From assembly GCA_009839585.1 (NCBI GenBank), contig VXPI01000119.1:1-5403 (forward strand): a stretch of 5,403 nt of DNA, read 5' to 3'. The translations under genes were made by a program, and so were the position numbers. The DNA comes from Gammaproteobacteria bacterium. Its GTDB lineage: Bacteria > Pseudomonadota > Gammaproteobacteria > Arenicellales > Poriferihabitantaceae. The notes below the pieces were generated by a model, which was not told where the DNA came from, ran no database searches, and was given only the letters and a program-made list of their open reading frames with translations. Positions 5,399 to 5,403 of this stretch are shown one piece after another; the stretch's first letter is position 1; each line of letters opens with the position of its first letter.

Positions 5399-5403
5399 CA
5401 AGG

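Larger units (their letters stand above)
5076..5403. other. Intergenic region with several hairpins and no recognisable protein gene
   Basis: This 328-base stretch has no convincing coding region on either strand. Besides the inverted repeat at 5096-5118 and the terminal hairpin at 5366-5398, it holds GGCGC (5179-5183) with GCGCC (5194-5198), a tight hairpin TCACCC-ACC-GGGTGA (5224-5238), and ACGTC (5261-5265) with GACGT (5272-5276). It also has a longer-range pair, GGTGATTCC (5141-5149) with GGAATCACC (5220-5228). One + frame is open from 5165 to the window edge, with an ATG at 5192 and a run of at least 70 codons. Its product is arginine-, serine- and cysteine-rich, matches nothing I recognise, and runs across the terminator, so I do not call it a gene. 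The next gene could begin just beyond the window. Confidence 0.6.

Noticed and set aside
5165..5403. + strand frame open to the window edge (ATG 5192)
   Set aside because: Its composition is unlike a normal protein, there is no ribosome site, and it crosses a good intrinsic terminator. A run of about 80 codons without a stop can occur by chance. Sequence beyond the window could change this.

Overview
The window looks like chromosomal DNA of a gammaproteobacterium, of a genus I cannot name. The evidence is the order petB-petC-sspA-sspB (the end of a cytochrome bc1 operon running into the stringent starvation genes), an HslV/HslU pair very close to the enterobacterial proteins, and an RpoH with the classic RpoH box. 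Base composition is about half G+C throughout. All recognised genes are on the + strand and all appear intact except the first, which is cut by the window edge.

Layout. 1-81 is the tail of cytochrome b (petB), overlapping the GTG start of cytochrome c1 (petC, 78-824). Close behind lie sspA (835-1476) and sspB (1497-1949), probably in the same transcript. A 58-base gap holds a candidate sigma-32 promoter, followed by the two-gene protease operon hslV (2008-2562) and hslU (2584-3906). The 222-base gap after hslU holds a probable terminator, a sigma-70-type promoter and a near-perfect CIRCE operator (4063-4089), and then rpoH (4129-4989). A strong intrinsic terminator (5048-5075) ends rpoH. The last 328 bases have no recognisable protein gene. 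They hold several hairpins and, at 5366-5398, a second intrinsic terminator with no gene in front of it, which suggests a small RNA of about 90 nt.

How it fits together. petB and petC belong to respiration (complex III). The rest is a proteostasis and stress block: SspB delivers ssrA-tagged proteins to ClpXP, SspA binds RNA polymerase under starvation or acid stress, HslVU is a heat-shock protease, and RpoH is the heat-shock sigma factor. The central observation is the CIRCE element over the predicted start point of rpoH transcription. It implies that the repressor HrcA controls synthesis of sigma-32. The candidate sigma-32 promoter in front of hslV would then close a cascade HrcA -> RpoH -> HslVU within 3 kb. 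The CIRCE match can be read directly from the bases; the cascade is inference.
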